DNA of 64,000 nucleotides. Origin: Candidatus Pantoea gossypiicola. Its GTDB lineage: Bacteria; Pseudomonadota; Gammaproteobacteria; Enterobacterales; Enterobacteriaceae. Positions 40,505-50,586 of this stretch are shown here, piece after piece. The stretch spans positions 1-64,000 of the forward strand of contig NZ_VWVM01000013.1 in assembly GCF_008632075.1 (NCBI RefSeq), given 5' to 3'. Position 1 is the stretch's first letter; every line of letters starts with the position of its first letter. Both the position numbers and the translations under genes were made by a program. The notes under the pieces were generated by a model that was not told where the DNA came from, did no database searches, and saw only the letters and a program-made list of their open reading frames with translations.

Positions 40505-41845
40505 TTATTTACTGACTGGTGAAGCATGCGTGTCAACTTCGATGTTTAATGCTTTTTTGCGACCCATAACCAGCACCGCAATCCCGCCGATGCCACACAG
40601 GATAGCCAGTGGCATCATTGCCAGCGTATGGCTGCCGGTCGCCTGATTAATGATGCCGTAAACGTTGACCATTAACCCTCCGCCAATCAGGTTTGCCATC
40701 GCACCGATAGCGGCCAGACCTGCAGCAGCGGTAGTGGATGACATCCATCCTGACGCCAGCGCCCAGAAAGGCCCTTTCATTGAGTAGGCACCGATCAATA
40801 CCAGAGACAGGATGACAACACTGCCGGTCAGGCTGTTGGTGATAAAGGCGGAGAGCAGACCACCTGCAATCAGGAACAGCGTTAACGCGGTATGCCAGCG
40901 ACGCTCGCCGCTCCGGTCAGAACTTCTGCCCCAAATAATCATCAGAATGGATGCCAGACCGTAAGGGATCGCATTGACCAGACCGGTGGTGAAATTATCC
41001 AGACCGAACGATTTCAGCAGTTGTGGAGACCAGACGCTCAGCGTTGATCCCGCCGCAGAAGCACCCGCATAAATCAGCGCCATCACCCAGATATGCTTGT
41101 GACGCAATAACTGCCATAGTGAGATATGACCAATCGCTTTTTTCTTCTCGTTTTCTGCCTGAATAGTCGTGCTCAGCCATGCTTTTTGTTCCTGATTTAA
41201 CCAGCTGGCATCGGTCGGACGATTACTGAGTAAGAAGAAAGCGGCAATCCCCAGAATCACCGCCGGAATACCCTCCAGGATGAACAACCAGTGCCAGCCA
41301 CGCATGCCTAACCAGCCGTCGAGCGACAAAATCAGACCGGAGATGGGCGATCCTATAAAGTTTGCCGCCGGGATTGCCACCATGAACGTTGCAATCACTC
41401 GCGCACGATACTTGCCTGGGATCCAGTAAGTCAGATAAAGAATCACGCCAGGGAAAAATCCTGCCTCGGCTGCACCCAGTAAAAAGCGCAGTACGTAGAG
41501 CGTATTGGCACTTTCAACAAAAGCAGTACAGACCGAAATAATGCCCCACGACACCATGATGCGAGAGATCCAGATCTTTGCCCCAATTTTCTGCATGGCG
41601 AGGTTACTGGGAACTTCAAACAGGAAGTAACCCACGAAAAACAGGCTGCTTGCAAAACCAAATACGGCTTTCGACAACCCTAAATCTTCGTTCATCTGTA
41701 ATGAAGCCATTCCGATGTTGCCGCGATCGATGATGGCAATCAGATAACAGACAATCAGAAAGGGCAAAATGCGCCAGACCACCTTCTTAACGGTCTGCTG
41801 CTCAATGTCGGCAGAGATTGTCGTGATGTGCTGTTTTTCAGACAT
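40505..41845 (-). CDS. MFS transporter, anion:cation symporter (ACS) family
   Basis: From the ATG at 41845 (GAGGA upstream) the product is 446 aa with twelve predicted membrane helices. It matches the ACS group: YLIAIIDRGNIGMASLQMNE after helix 1, VGYFLFEVPSNLAMQKIGAK (the motif-A loop) and GAAEAGFFPGVILYLTYWIP. These import organic anions such as tartrate, phthalate or sugar acids with protons. Not linked to a neighbouring catabolic gene, so the substrate is open. Confidence 0.9.
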   Translation of the reverse strand: MSEKQHITTISADIEQQTVKKVVWRILPFLIVCYLIAIIDRGNIGMASLQMNEDLGLSKAVFGFASSLFFVGYFLFEVPSNLAMQKIGAKIWISRIMVSWGIISVCTAFVESANTLYVLRFLLGAAEAGFFPGVILYLTYWIPGKYRARVIATFMVAIPAANFIGSPISGLILSLDGWLGMRGWHWLFILEGIPAVILGIAAFFLLSNRPTDASWLNQEQKAWLSTTIQAENEKKKAIGHISLWQLLRHKHIWVMALIYAGASAAGSTLSVWSPQLLKSFGLDNFTTGLVNAIPYGLASILMIIWGRSSDRSGERRWHTALTLFLIAGGLLSAFITNSLTGSVVILSLVLIGAYSMKGPFWALASGWMSSTTAAAGLAAIGAMANLIGGGLMVNVYGIINQATGSHTLAMMPLAILCGIGGIAVLVMGRKKALNIEVDTHASPVSK

Positions 41846-41857
41846 GATGATCCTCAC

Positions 41858-42528
41858 AATTTTGTCATCGGCTTACGGGCAGTGGAGAAACCGGATTGTT
41901 GTACCCTGTAAAACAGTAATGTACTTAGTAAAACCATTATCACGATAAAATCTTACCCTTGCCTGAGGACGTAATGAGGTTGTGTTATTTGTCACAAAAA
42001 AGTGCACAAAGGTTTTATTTTATGTGACGAGCATGCCGTTAACAGGGTGAAGTTCAGCCACTTTTTAACAACTATGGAGAGCCACGATGGGCAGAAAAGT
42101 TAAAACACATCGACATCCTGTCGCAGATAGAGATGCATTCACATCCGAATGATGTTGTTATGACAGATATTGTAAATGCTGGCTAAGGGGGGGTTCAGTG
42201 GCTTTAACGCTGTCCTGAAGGCATAGACCAGCCGCAAGAACCTTTTTTTGCTTATCCGGGTGGAAGGGTAAATACCTATTAGCTATGCGCTATTAAAGCA
42301 TCTGCCCCAGCATCCGGCACTGAGTGCGGATGAGGTCTTGAGATTTTACGATCTGCATTGATTGCGTATTAAAGCTCCCGAGCCAGTCATGCAATAAAGA
42401 CTGATGAACACATCCAATGCCATTCCTAAAAAGTCTCGTTCCCTGAGCTCCCAGACCGATAACGGCGAGTTTCCCGAAATGATATCCGATAACGTCATTC
42501 TTCACTGCTGAAAACGACAGGCGATATC
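41858..42528. other. 670-bp intergenic stretch with decayed sequence
   Basis: No supported gene. Short frames such as 42404-42511 (MNTSNAIPKKSRSLSSQTDN, then GEFPEMIS) and 42072-42137 are not conserved-looking enough to call. The promoter of the MFS gene should lie near 41870-41960. The stretch leads into a DUF1203 fragment, suggesting that this is a region of past deletion. Confidence 0.4.
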
Positions 42529-42759
42529 ATGAATTACAAAATTTCAGGCCTGGATGCCGGGCCTTTTATTCATCTTTTTGGACAGAGCGAAAGCTATTTG
42601 AAAAAACACAACGCAATACGTCAAAAGGTGGAGTGCTATCCTGTTTATCCCGCAGAATCTCATTGTGTGATATCCCCGCGGGGGAAAACCGCTCTTCTGA
42701 TTAACACAAATCCCGATACCGACCGCAACACCAACCAACCCCTCACTTCGCATCTATAA
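42529..42759 (+). pseudogene. DUF1203 N-terminal remnant
   Basis: The 76-aa frame reads MNYKISGLDAGPFIHLFGQS then ESYLKKHNAIRQKVECYPVY, the start of DUF1203 proteins (RISGLDPAPF-type opening, about 150 aa in full). After about 50 residues the sequence drifts and the frame stops, and the following 150 bp do not restore it. It is a truncated gene. Confidence 0.6.
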
Positions 42760-42915
42760 TTCAGTGTCTCAGGCCCATGCGCACGATCCGGCCAGCCGCT
42801 CAGTCACCGGGTGGGTATCTGAAAATCGTGGTGTCAGCGATACATTGATATTCAATCCCCTGATGATGCCCGCCGGGTTTAACAAGCTCATCATTTAAAG
42901 AATTAAGGAAGCCTC

Positions 42916-43716
42916 ATGATCTTATCACTCGAAAATCAGGTTGCGCTGGTTACCGGCGCCAGCTCAGGTCTCGGCTATGCCTGCGCTGAAGCACTCGCCA
43001 AAGCAGGTGCCGGTGTGGTGGTTAACTACCACAGCCAGGCGGAACCTGCCGAAGAATTGGTTGATAGAATCCGTGCAGACGGTGGACGCGCCATTGCGGT
43101 AAAGGGTGATGTCTCAAAGGAAACTGACGTAGAAAATCTCTTTGCTCAGACGATTGCTGAATTTGGCCGACTGGATATTCTGGTGGCGAACTCAGGGCTG
43201 CAGAAGGATGCACCTTCCATTGAGATGTCGCTTGCAGACTGGAATACCGTCCTGGATGTGAACCTGACCGGGCAGTTCCTTTGCGCTCGGGCTGCGCTGC
43301 GTCAGTTTCGTGATCAGGCGCACCGCCCGGAGATCAGTCGGGCTGTAGGTAAGATCATTCATATGAGCTCGGTGCATCAGCTCATTCCCTGGGCCGGACA
43401 TGTTAACTACGCTGCGTCAAAAGGCGGGGTTGATTTGCTGATGAAAAGCCTGGCACAGGAAGTGGGTGAAGACCGTATACGCGTCAACTCAGTAGCACCC
43501 GGCGCTATCGCGACTGCCATCAACGAAGAAACCACCCAGGGTGAAGCGGGTAAAGCGCTGTTAAAACTCATCCCTTATGGACGTATTGGTGCGGCGGAAG
43601 ATGTGGCGAATGCGGTGGTCTGGCTGGCCAGTGACCTTTCCGACTATGTTCATGGCACCACACTGTTTATCGATGGTGGAATGAGTCTTTATCCCGGCTT
43701 TCGCGATAATGGTTGA
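42916..43716 (+). CDS. SDR family oxidoreductase (glucose 1-dehydrogenase-like)
   Basis: The 266-aa SDR shows TGASSGLG (13-20), S152, and Y165-x-x-x-K169 (VNYAASKGGVD), ending in TLFIDGGMSLYPGF as in glucose/polyol dehydrogenases. The usual NNAG is ANSG. AAGGAAG precedes the ATG. A long hairpin follows at 43743-43777. Confidence 0.9.
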   Translation: MILSLENQVALVTGASSGLGYACAEALAKAGAGVVVNYHSQAEPAEELVDRIRADGGRAIAVKGDVSKETDVENLFAQTIAEFGRLDILVANSGLQKDAPSIEMSLADWNTVLDVNLTGQFLCARAALRQFRDQAHRPEISRAVGKIIHMSSVHQLIPWAGHVNYAASKGGVDLLMKSLAQEVGEDRIRVNSVAPGAIATAINEETTQGEAGKALLKLIPYGRIGAAEDVANAVVWLASDLSDYVHGTTLFIDGGMSLYPGFRDNG

Positions 43717-43742
43717 GTGATGCGTCTGGAATGATATTAATT

Positions 43743-43777
43743 ACATGGCGGTAAGAGTCCTGCTCTTCCCGCCATGT
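43743..43777. terminator. Hairpin after the SDR gene
   Basis: ACATGGCGG (43743-43751) and CCGCCATGT (43769-43777) pair perfectly, and AAGAG pairs with CTCTT inside. There is no T tract, so it may stall polymerase or stabilise the message 3' end rather than act as a standard terminator. Confidence 0.5.
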
Positions 43778-43897
43778 GCAATCAGTAATTGCTCGCGCCG
43801 CAGATGCTGAACCAGACACGCAATCCCTTGATCTCACGCCGTTATGCGCACTGTGCTAATGTTGACGGACAACAGGTTCCGCACTGAGGATTGAACC

Positions 43898-44374
43898 ATG
43901 TCTCCCTTTTATCAACTCTCTGCCACCAGCCTGAATGGCCAGCCAATCCCGATGGCCGACTATGCTGGCAAAGTGGTTCTGGTGGTGAATACCGCCAGTC
44001 ATTGTGGATTCACACCACAATACGCAGGGCTGGAAACACTCTACAAAAAGTATGCCGCTCAGGGCCTGGTGATACTGGGGTTTCCCTGTAACCAGTTCGG
44101 TAAACAGGAACCGGGTAGTGCCGATGACATCGCACAGACATGTCACATCAACTATGGTGTGAGTTTTCCTGTGTCTGTAAAAGTAGACGTTAACGGTACC
44201 GCAACGCACCCGATTTTCCGTTACCTGAAAGCAGAATTACCCGGCGTACTGGGTGGCCATATTAAATGGAACTTCACTAAGTTCCTGATTGGGCGCGATG
44301 GTAAACCCATTAAACGATTTGCACCGACCACTAAGCCGGAGAAAATGGAAGCTGCCATTCTGGCTGCACTTTAA
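43898..44374 (+). CDS. Glutathione peroxidase (thiol-type)
   Basis: The 158-aa product has the peroxidatic C36 in NTASHCGFTPQY, the second block ILGFPCNQFGKQEPG with Q70, and the Trp/Asn block IKWNFTKFLIGRDG, together the GPx catalytic tetrad. It lacks a signal peptide. Bacterial members of the BtuE kind use thioredoxin or glutathione to reduce hydroperoxides. It stands alone. Confidence 0.93.
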   Translation: MSPFYQLSATSLNGQPIPMADYAGKVVLVVNTASHCGFTPQYAGLETLYKKYAAQGLVILGFPCNQFGKQEPGSADDIAQTCHINYGVSFPVSVKVDVNGTATHPIFRYLKAELPGVLGGHIKWNFTKFLIGRDGKPIKRFAPTTKPEKMEAAILAAL

Positions 44375-44605
44375 GAAGGTGAGAGTGGGGATGAGCCATT
44401 AACCTGGAAGATGAAATTAACGTTGTTCAGAGACCGACATTTATTATTGTTCGTGCTCTTATCGATTTGGATCTTATCTGCCGATATCAGCGAATAACTC
44501 GCTTCGCAACCTGATACCTGCAAAAGCCTCAATGGGCAAAGTGGTTCTGCTGGTGGTCAGAATGGCGTCACAGGCACGATAGCCCGTAACGCTCTTCAGG
44601 GTATT

Positions 44606-45334
44606 TTATGCAATCATCCCGCCATCAATGACCAGCTCGGTGCCACTGATATAGCTGCTTTCATCTGAAGCCAGAAACAGTGCCGCGGCCGCCACTTCAT
44701 CAGGATTTCCCAGCCGCTTTGCCGGGATCCGGGCGGTCAGCGTCTGCCTGACCTCATCGCTGGCCTGATCAAACATCGGCGTGTCGGTAGGACCAGGACT
44801 CAGCGTGTTAACCCTGATGCCGCGCGGTGCCAGCTCGCTATTCCAGGTGCGTGCATAAGACCGTACCGCAGCCTTGCTGGCGGAATAGCTGCCATAACCG
44901 GGATTCGCTATCGCGCCCGCAACGGAACCCACCAGCACGATACTGCCGCCCTCACCCATCAATCGCACCGCATGCTGCACTGTCAGCACCATGGCTCGCA
45001 CATTCAGATTAAAAGCGCGATCGATGTGTTCTTCCGTAGTCTCTTCCAGGCTGGCCGGTTCAGACACACCTGAAGCGTTGACGAGGATATCGAGGCGACC
45101 CGCTCGGGTGCCAAGGGTTCTGAACAGACGCGTAAGGTCGTCTGTGCGGGTGATATCGCCCTGAATGGCCTCGACCTGACCGCCGATCAGTGCGACTGCC
45201 TCAGCCAGCTGTGCTTCCCGCCGGCCGGTGATAAACACGCGTGCACCTTCCTCTGCAAAACGGCGAGCGACAGCAAGGCCGATACCGCTATTACCCCCGG
45301 TGACAAGGGCGACTTTTCCACTCAGTTTCATCAT
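44606..45334 (-). CDS. SDR family oxidoreductase
   Basis: The 242-aa SDR shows TGGNSGIG (12-19), NASG (87-90), S137 and Y150-x-x-x-K154 (YGSYSASKAAVRS), ending ISGTELVIDGGMIA. GGAG lies six bases before the first ATG. It is divergent from an HxlR regulator, an arrangement typical of HxlR-controlled oxidoreductases. The 231-bp stretch between it and glutathione peroxidase has no supported gene. Confidence 0.9.
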   Translation of the reverse strand: MMKLSGKVALVTGGNSGIGLAVARRFAEEGARVFITGRREAQLAEAVALIGGQVEAIQGDITRTDDLTRLFRTLGTRAGRLDILVNASGVSEPASLEETTEEHIDRAFNLNVRAMVLTVQHAVRLMGEGGSIVLVGSVAGAIANPGYGSYSASKAAVRSYARTWNSELAPRGIRVNTLSPGPTDTPMFDQASDEVRQTLTARIPAKRLGNPDEVAAAALFLASDESSYISGTELVIDGGMIA

Positions 45335-45353
45335 TGCGACTCCGGTTAAAGAC

Positions 45354-45420
45354 TAGAAACCTGATGGTATATTTATTATATTTAGTGTCAATTACGCACC
45401 TGATGTACACCAGATATCAT
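45354..45420. promoter_or_regulatory. Divergent SDR/HxlR promoter with repeated CCTGATG
   Basis: CCTGATGGTA (about 45360) and CCTGATGTACA (about 45399) lie in direct orientation within the AT-rich gap, the second preceding a CTGATG...CACCAG-type imperfect dyad. They are candidate HxlR sites upstream of both genes. Confidence 0.4.
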
Positions 45421-45432
45421 CAAGGAAACCTC

Positions 45433-45816
45433 ATGGCAACTGACATCACCCAGCTACTGGCCGAAATCAACAGCACCCGCCCTGTCCTGGAACAGGTAGC
45501 GAATAAGTGGTCGGTTTTAATCCTGACCGTATTGTGCTCTCAGCCCTCGCGTTTTAATGCCATCAAGCGCAGGCTCGACCCCATCACCCATAAATCTCTC
45601 ACAGAGGCATTACGCCGGCTGGAACGCAATGGACTGGTGAGTCGTCGTGTGATTGCTTCTTCGCCTGTGGCGGTCGAATATGCGATCACGCCGCTGGGCC
45701 GGACATTGCAGGACCCTTTTGTCACGCTGGTAAACTGGGCAAAGCAACATGGAGGAACCATGGAGCAGGCGCAGGCGGGTTATGATGAAGAGCGGAAAAA
45801 CGAAGAATCTGCATGA
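45433..45816 (+). CDS. HxlR-family winged-helix regulator
   Basis: From the ATG at 45433 (AAGGAAACC upstream) the product is 127 aa. HxlR features are ANKWSVLILTVLCSQPSRFN, the recognition part HKSLTEALRRLERNGLVSRR and AVEYAITPLGRTLQDPF. Many members sense quinones or aldehydes and control a divergent oxidoreductase, which fits the SDR gene across the gap. The longer frame from 45334 has no ribosome site. Confidence 0.9.
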   Translation: MATDITQLLAEINSTRPVLEQVANKWSVLILTVLCSQPSRFNAIKRRLDPITHKSLTEALRRLERNGLVSRRVIASSPVAVEYAITPLGRTLQDPFVTLVNWAKQHGGTMEQAQAGYDEERKNEESA

Positions 45817-45926
45817 ACTTAGTCTGAGCACCGTTCCTGCATATGGATAGCGCAGGTTGATGCGCAGATAAGTTCAGGATATGCCTGACAGGAGTGAAAG
45901 CGGAGACGCGCCATCATATACAACGG

Positions 45927-47174
45927 CTACTCCGCTGCTGGCTCAAAAAACTGATAAGAACCATCACGTCGTGCTTTAGCCTGGTACATCGCCTTATCTG
46001 CGTTTTCGAATAACATTTTGGCCGTTGCTGTCCCGAAGCGGGCAAGGCTGATACCAATCGCCGCGCCGATGCGTACATCCATGTTATCGATGGCGAAAGG
46101 TGCCTGCAGACTGTCAATAATTCGCAGGGCAATAGCGGATGCGGCCTCGTGATTGCTGCATTTAGCAGCTACGACAAACTCATCGCCACCCAGACGCGCA
46201 ACGGAGTCGCCCGGACGCATACAGTGCTGCAGCCGTTCACTGACCTGTTGCAACAGGGCATCGCCTGTTGCGTGACCCATCAGATCGTTCACCGCCTTGA
46301 AGCCATTAAGATCAATAAACATCACCGTGGTGTAGGCCTGATCGTCTGCCTGCGCCAGCATAAATCCCACCTTCTCGTTAATCCAGGCACGATTGTGCAG
46401 CCCGGTCAGCGTGTCCAGGGTTGCCAGCTTCTCAAGATTACGCATCCGTTCTTTATCCCGCGTGATATCGCGCGATACCAGCACGGCACCAATATTTTTT
46501 CCTGAATTGGGATTGATGACGCCACAGGCTTTAGTGCCCAGTGAGATGTAATGGCCGTCGCGATGCAGTTTGCGCACCTCAACAACATCCGGCAGTACCC
46601 CGCCACTAAAGATGCATCCCAGCGCGTCGCTGGCTAATTCGCGGTCATCGGGATGCAGGAAATCCACGACCAGTTGCCCCACAACCTCCTCGGTGGTCCA
46701 GCCTATGATTTCGCTGTAAGAGGGAGAGATTGATACGTATCTGCCTTCCGCGTCACAATGGGCAATCAGATCGGTACTGTTTTCAATCAGAAGACGATAT
46801 TCCGCCGCCGTGCGAAACGCATCTTCCAGCGCTTTACGCTGCCCGGTCACATCCAGAATAAAGCCGTTGTACTGCAGATGGGAGGTGCCAGGCTGGCAAT
46901 CCGGCAGGCCGGATACAAGGACCCGGCGCGTCTTGCCATCCAGACAATGGATTGGCACTTCAATATGGAAAGGGGTCAGCAATTCCAGGGCCGCAGTCAG
47001 TTGTAGCGCGATCTTTGCATCGTCGTCAGCCTGCGCCAGTCTCAGCCATGAACACAGCGTCACGCCCTTGAGTTCAGGCATCAGACCCGCAGGACTTTCC
47101 TGACTGGCGATGCAGATCCCCTGGGCATCCGTAGACCAAACAGCGGTAAAAGAAGGTTTGATCACTGGGTTCAT
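45927..47174 (-). CDS. PAS-PAS-GGDEF diguanylate cyclase
   Basis: The 415-aa product has a degenerate N-terminal PAS-like part (10-115), a clear PAS domain (125-240; IENSTDLIAHCDAEGRYVSI, PSYSEIIGW), and a GGDEF domain (250-412). The active-site GGDEF is at 329-333 in ARLGGDEFVV. The inhibitory RxxD site is at 320-323 (RPGD), five residues before, so the enzyme should be active and feedback-inhibited by c-di-GMP. No membrane segment: a cytosolic sensor. Ligand unknown. Confidence 0.93.
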   Translation of the reverse strand: MNPVIKPSFTAVWSTDAQGICIASQESPAGLMPELKGVTLCSWLRLAQADDDAKIALQLTAALELLTPFHIEVPIHCLDGKTRRVLVSGLPDCQPGTSHLQYNGFILDVTGQRKALEDAFRTAAEYRLLIENSTDLIAHCDAEGRYVSISPSYSEIIGWTTEEVVGQLVVDFLHPDDRELASDALGCIFSGGVLPDVVEVRKLHRDGHYISLGTKACGVINPNSGKNIGAVLVSRDITRDKERMRNLEKLATLDTLTGLHNRAWINEKVGFMLAQADDQAYTTVMFIDLNGFKAVNDLMGHATGDALLQQVSERLQHCMRPGDSVARLGGDEFVVAAKCSNHEAASAIALRIIDSLQAPFAIDNMDVRIGAAIGISLARFGTATAKMLFENADKAMYQAKARRDGSYQFFEPAAE

Positions 47175-47450
47175 GGTGGCCGACTCCGACGTTGCTGACG
47201 ATGTTAAATAAGTTCAATACACGTCGCTACAGACCTGATTATAACCGTTAATGCCTGCCTGTAGCGTGGAGAGGCTATGGATAAGGGTTCAGTATCGCGG
47301 GCCGTGATAAATGCGGGTGGAAACTGAGGCCTTACCGGCAGCAGTATCTGAGGTCCGCTCTCCTGTGGCATTACGCAAAGCTGTCAGGTTGCAGTGTCAG
47401 AAGTATGAGCCTGTGTATATCGGCTCATCGGGCCATAATCTTTAAGGTTC

Positions 47451-47754
47451 ACCGTCGTGGCAACGACCACCGTCGGCACAACGGTGGCGGACTTTGCCGA
47501 TCGCTCACTGAACATGGGTTATCCGGGCGGCAAGTCGCTTTACCTCTCTTTCACGCACCGCGTTGTTCTGGGCAGCCTTTATCCTGAGCCGACCACTGGG
47601 TGCCGTTGTCGGTGACTTCCTGGACAAACCCCTTGCTGCGGGCGGACTCGCGCTGAGTCGCTATAGTGCCTCGCTGACGCTGGCACTGATCATCATCGCT
47701 TTTCTGGTGATGCTGCCTCAGCGCCCGGCAATGAAGACCGCCCCCGCAAATTAA
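47451..47754 (+). pseudogene. COG4705-type membrane protein remnant with frameshift
   Basis: One frame from 47457 reads VATTTVGTTVADFADRSLNM then GYPGGKSLYLS. From about 47563 a different frame reads FWAAFILSRPLGAVVGDFLD and GGLALSRYSASLTLALIIIA. Together they resemble the C-terminal half of the COG4705 integral membrane family. The N-terminus is gone and a frameshift lies near 47545-47563. The rest of 47175-47881 holds no supported gene. Confidence 0.6.
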
Positions 47755-47881
47755 AAAGCCTCACTGGCAGATTTACCGGCCACGCTTACATAAAAATCAT
47801 CAGGGCCGCCAGCAATGGCGGCTATTCTTGTCCGGGTGAATGCAGGTTTATCACGCCGGGTTGTATCGATAAAAAGGCGGG

Positions 47882-48952
47882 CTACTCCAGCCTGCTGGCA
47901 ATCAGCCGCAATTGTTCTGCAATCTGCTTTAAATCTCGCTGCTGTTGTCCGGCGATACCGGTCGAGCTGCGCACCACCAGCTTTGCTGGCAGAATCGAGG
48001 AGGAACGCTGCTCGTCCTGCTCACTGGCCAGCAACAGACGGGCAACCGCCTCTTTGCCCTGCAAATCGAGATCCAGCGACACCGTGGTCAGCGCCGGATG
48101 GAAAAAGGCACTTTCATAGGTGTCATCGTAGCCAATCACCGAAATCTGCCCTGGCACGGCCACACCGCGCTGATGCAGCGCACTCAGCACACCCAGCGCC
48201 ATCTGATCGTTGCCGACCAGTAGCGCACTGAACTCCGGTGCTTCACGCAGCAGTTGCAGCACGCCATTGTAACCACTCTGCGCATCCCAGTTACCGTGAC
48301 TGATGCTGACCGGCTTCAGACGGTAGCTTTCCAGCGTGTCGAGCCAGCTCTTTAACCGCAGATTGGCGGAGACCGACTGCTCTGGCCCGGCCAGCAGCGC
48401 GAATTCGCGATGCCCCTGCTCGTAGAGATATTTAACACTGGCACGAGTACCATCAGCCGGGTTAAACGAAACATTAAACACTGCGCTGTAGGGATCAACA
48501 TCCAGGAACAGACAGAGAATATCGTCGTTCTCCTGGACGACCTGCTCAGCAGCGCTGCTCTCCAGCGGGACATTAATGATCACTTTATCCACCCGCTGAG
48601 ACTTCAGCTCATTGATGCAATCCTGCAGACTTTGATTGACGTTCTCATCAATCATGGCGATCAGCACCTGATAGTCCGCTGCATTCGCATAACGTTTAAC
48701 CGCAGCGGCCACCTGCGAGGGCGCATGCAACGCCAGCGAAGTCGTTACCAGACCCAGGGTTGTGCTCTGCTTGCCCACCAGCTGCTGTGCCAGTCGGTTT
48801 GGCACGTAGCGCAGCGTCTCAATTGCGTGTTCCACCTTGCGCCGCGTTGATTCCGAGACGTTTGCCGACTTATTCAAAACCCTTGATACCGTCTGATACG
48901 ACACGCCAGCATGACGGGCGACATCCTCTAAGGTGGCATTTTTTGATTTCAT
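47882..48952 (-). CDS. ganR: LacI-family regulator of the galactan locus
   Basis: From the ATG at 48952 the product is 356 aa. The LacI HTH is at residues about 7-30 (TLEDVARHAGVSYQTVSRVL), followed by the sugar-binding core with LLVGNDQMALGVLSALHQRG and VIGYDDTYESAFFHPALTTV. Divergent from the porin gene and next to galactan enzymes, it corresponds to GanR of Dickeya. Expected to repress the locus until galactobiose-like inducers bind. Confidence 0.88.
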   Translation of the reverse strand: MKSKNATLEDVARHAGVSYQTVSRVLNKSANVSESTRRKVEHAIETLRYVPNRLAQQLVGKQSTTLGLVTTSLALHAPSQVAAAVKRYANAADYQVLIAMIDENVNQSLQDCINELKSQRVDKVIINVPLESSAAEQVVQENDDILCLFLDVDPYSAVFNVSFNPADGTRASVKYLYEQGHREFALLAGPEQSVSANLRLKSWLDTLESYRLKPVSISHGNWDAQSGYNGVLQLLREAPEFSALLVGNDQMALGVLSALHQRGVAVPGQISVIGYDDTYESAFFHPALTTVSLDLDLQGKEAVARLLLASEQDEQRSSSILPAKLVVRSSTGIAGQQQRDLKQIAEQLRLIASRLE

Positions 48953-49068
48953 AATTCGCATCCCTGATTACCGATGGCGGAATGTTATCACAGCCCTGAT
49001 GTCAGACAGACTACCGCAGTCACATTGCGCGAATAAAAAGTAAAAGTAATACCTTCACATCTATCAAT

Positions 49069-49088
49069 TTGGTGATCTGATTCACCAA
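49069..49088. promoter_or_regulatory. CRP-like dyad between ganR and ganL
   Basis: TTGGTGA (49069-49075) and TCACCAA (49082-49088) are perfect inverted repeats six bases apart, the spacing of a CRP site. The central GTGA and TCAC blocks match; the outer T of TGTGA is G. It lies 130 bases before the porin start. Confidence 0.5.
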
Positions 49089-49217
49089 TCGTTACATATT
49101 GCGGCATTTTATTTGCAGTACATCACACATTATCGCGATTTTATTTGTCACTCATCTGACAAAAGGCGTTTACTGCCGCTGTCATGTGAACGTATTACAA
49201 ATAAAATCGAGGATAAC

Positions 49218-50480
49218 ATGGAAACAAGGTTACGTACTGCTGCTGTGGCGCTTGCTGCGGCCCTGACCTCCCCGTCGCTCTATGCCGCCATCGACAACAT
49301 CGATTTCCATGGCTATCTGCGTGGTGGCGTTGGCGTCTCGCAGGATGGCGGTATTGAAGAGTATCAAAAGAATAAGGTTGGCCGTCTCGGCAACGAAGCC
49401 GACACGTATGGCGAGGTTGAACTGGGCAGCGAAGTCTACAAAAAGGATGACGTCAGTTTCTACGTCGACACCATGGTCAGTATGTTCTCCGACGGCTCAA
49501 ACGATAACGAAACCACCTTCGGCGACGATGCGCAGTTTGGCCTGCGTCAGCTCAACCTGCAGATCAAAGGACTGGTGCCGGGTGACAAAGATGCGGTGAT
49601 TTGGGGCGGTAAACGCTACTACCAGCGTCACGATCTGCACATCATTGATACCAAGTACTGGAACATCTCGGGTTCTGGTGCCGGTATCGAAAACTATACG
49701 CTGGGTCCGGGCGCTATCTCCTTTGCCTGGATCCGTGGCGATGCGAATGACGTGGATTACCGCGTCGATGGCGACAACGACGTCAACATTAATTACCTCG
49801 ATCTTCGCTATGCCGGCTGGAAACCCTGGAACGGTGCCTGGACCGAATTTGGTATTGATTACGCCATGCCAAACACCACCAACAAACAGAAAGAATATGG
49901 TGGCCTTTATGACGCAGATAACGGCGTCATGCTCACCAGTGAAATCAGTCAGGACATGTGGGGCGGCTACCAGAAGCTGGTGTTCCAGTACGCCAACAAA
50001 GGTCTGGCGCAGAACATGATTTCACAGGGCGGCGGCTGGTATGACATGTGGAATGATACTCAAAACGCCACAGGCTACCGCGTGATTAACACCGGTCTGC
50101 TCCCAATCACCGATAAATTCTCCCTGAACCAGGTCTTTACCTGGGGCTCGGCGGACGATATCACCGCGCAGACCAGCAAAAGTACCCTGCTGTCGCTGGT
50201 GGGTCGTGGTCAGTATCAGTTTACGCAGTATGTTCGCGGCATCGGTGAAGTCGGTAGTTTCTGGCAGAAAGATGAAAACAAAGTGGGCAGTGACTATAAA
50301 GCGGCGGGACAGAAATATACGCTGGCGCTGGGTCTGGCAGCCGGTCCCGAATTTATGTCTCGTCCGGAACTTCGACTGTTTGCCTCTTACCTGAATGACT
50401 CAGAGGATGGACACAGCTTCAAAGACAACACCAGTAATAATACCTGGAACTTCGGCGTACAGGTCGAAGCCTGGTGGTAA
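49218..50480 (+). CDS. ganL: LamB-type carbohydrate porin for galactooligosaccharides
   Basis: From the ATG at 49218 (GAGGATAAC upstream) the product is 420 aa. A signal peptide ends SLYA before AIDNIDFHGYLRGGVGVS, the standard start of LamB-family barrels. The body is rich in aromatic and acidic strands and ends NFGVQVEAWW with the terminal aromatic needed for outer-membrane insertion. It is the porin of the gan locus (GanL in Dickeya), divergent from ganR, with a terminator after it. Confidence 0.9.
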   Translation: METRLRTAAVALAAALTSPSLYAAIDNIDFHGYLRGGVGVSQDGGIEEYQKNKVGRLGNEADTYGEVELGSEVYKKDDVSFYVDTMVSMFSDGSNDNETTFGDDAQFGLRQLNLQIKGLVPGDKDAVIWGGKRYYQRHDLHIIDTKYWNISGSGAGIENYTLGPGAISFAWIRGDANDVDYRVDGDNDVNINYLDLRYAGWKPWNGAWTEFGIDYAMPNTTNKQKEYGGLYDADNGVMLTSEISQDMWGGYQKLVFQYANKGLAQNMISQGGGWYDMWNDTQNATGYRVINTGLLPITDKFSLNQVFTWGSADDITAQTSKSTLLSLVGRGQYQFTQYVRGIGEVGSFWQKDENKVGSDYKAAGQKYTLALGLAAGPEFMSRPELRLFASYLNDSEDGHSFKDNTSNNTWNFGVQVEAWW

Positions 50481-50534
50481 CCGCGCTATCTCCTCATTGT
50501 GATCATTTTTAGGCTCTTATGCAGGGGCTTATCT

Positions 50535-50564
50535 GGATAACCGGCGACGGTTATCCATTTTTTT
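50535..50564 (+). terminator. Rho-independent terminator of the porin gene
   Basis: GGATAACC (50535-50542) pairs with GGTTATCC (50549-50556) and is followed by ATTTTTTT. Standard layout. Confidence 0.92.
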
Positions 50565-50586
50565 ATTCGTATTTCCCGGGCGGCTG

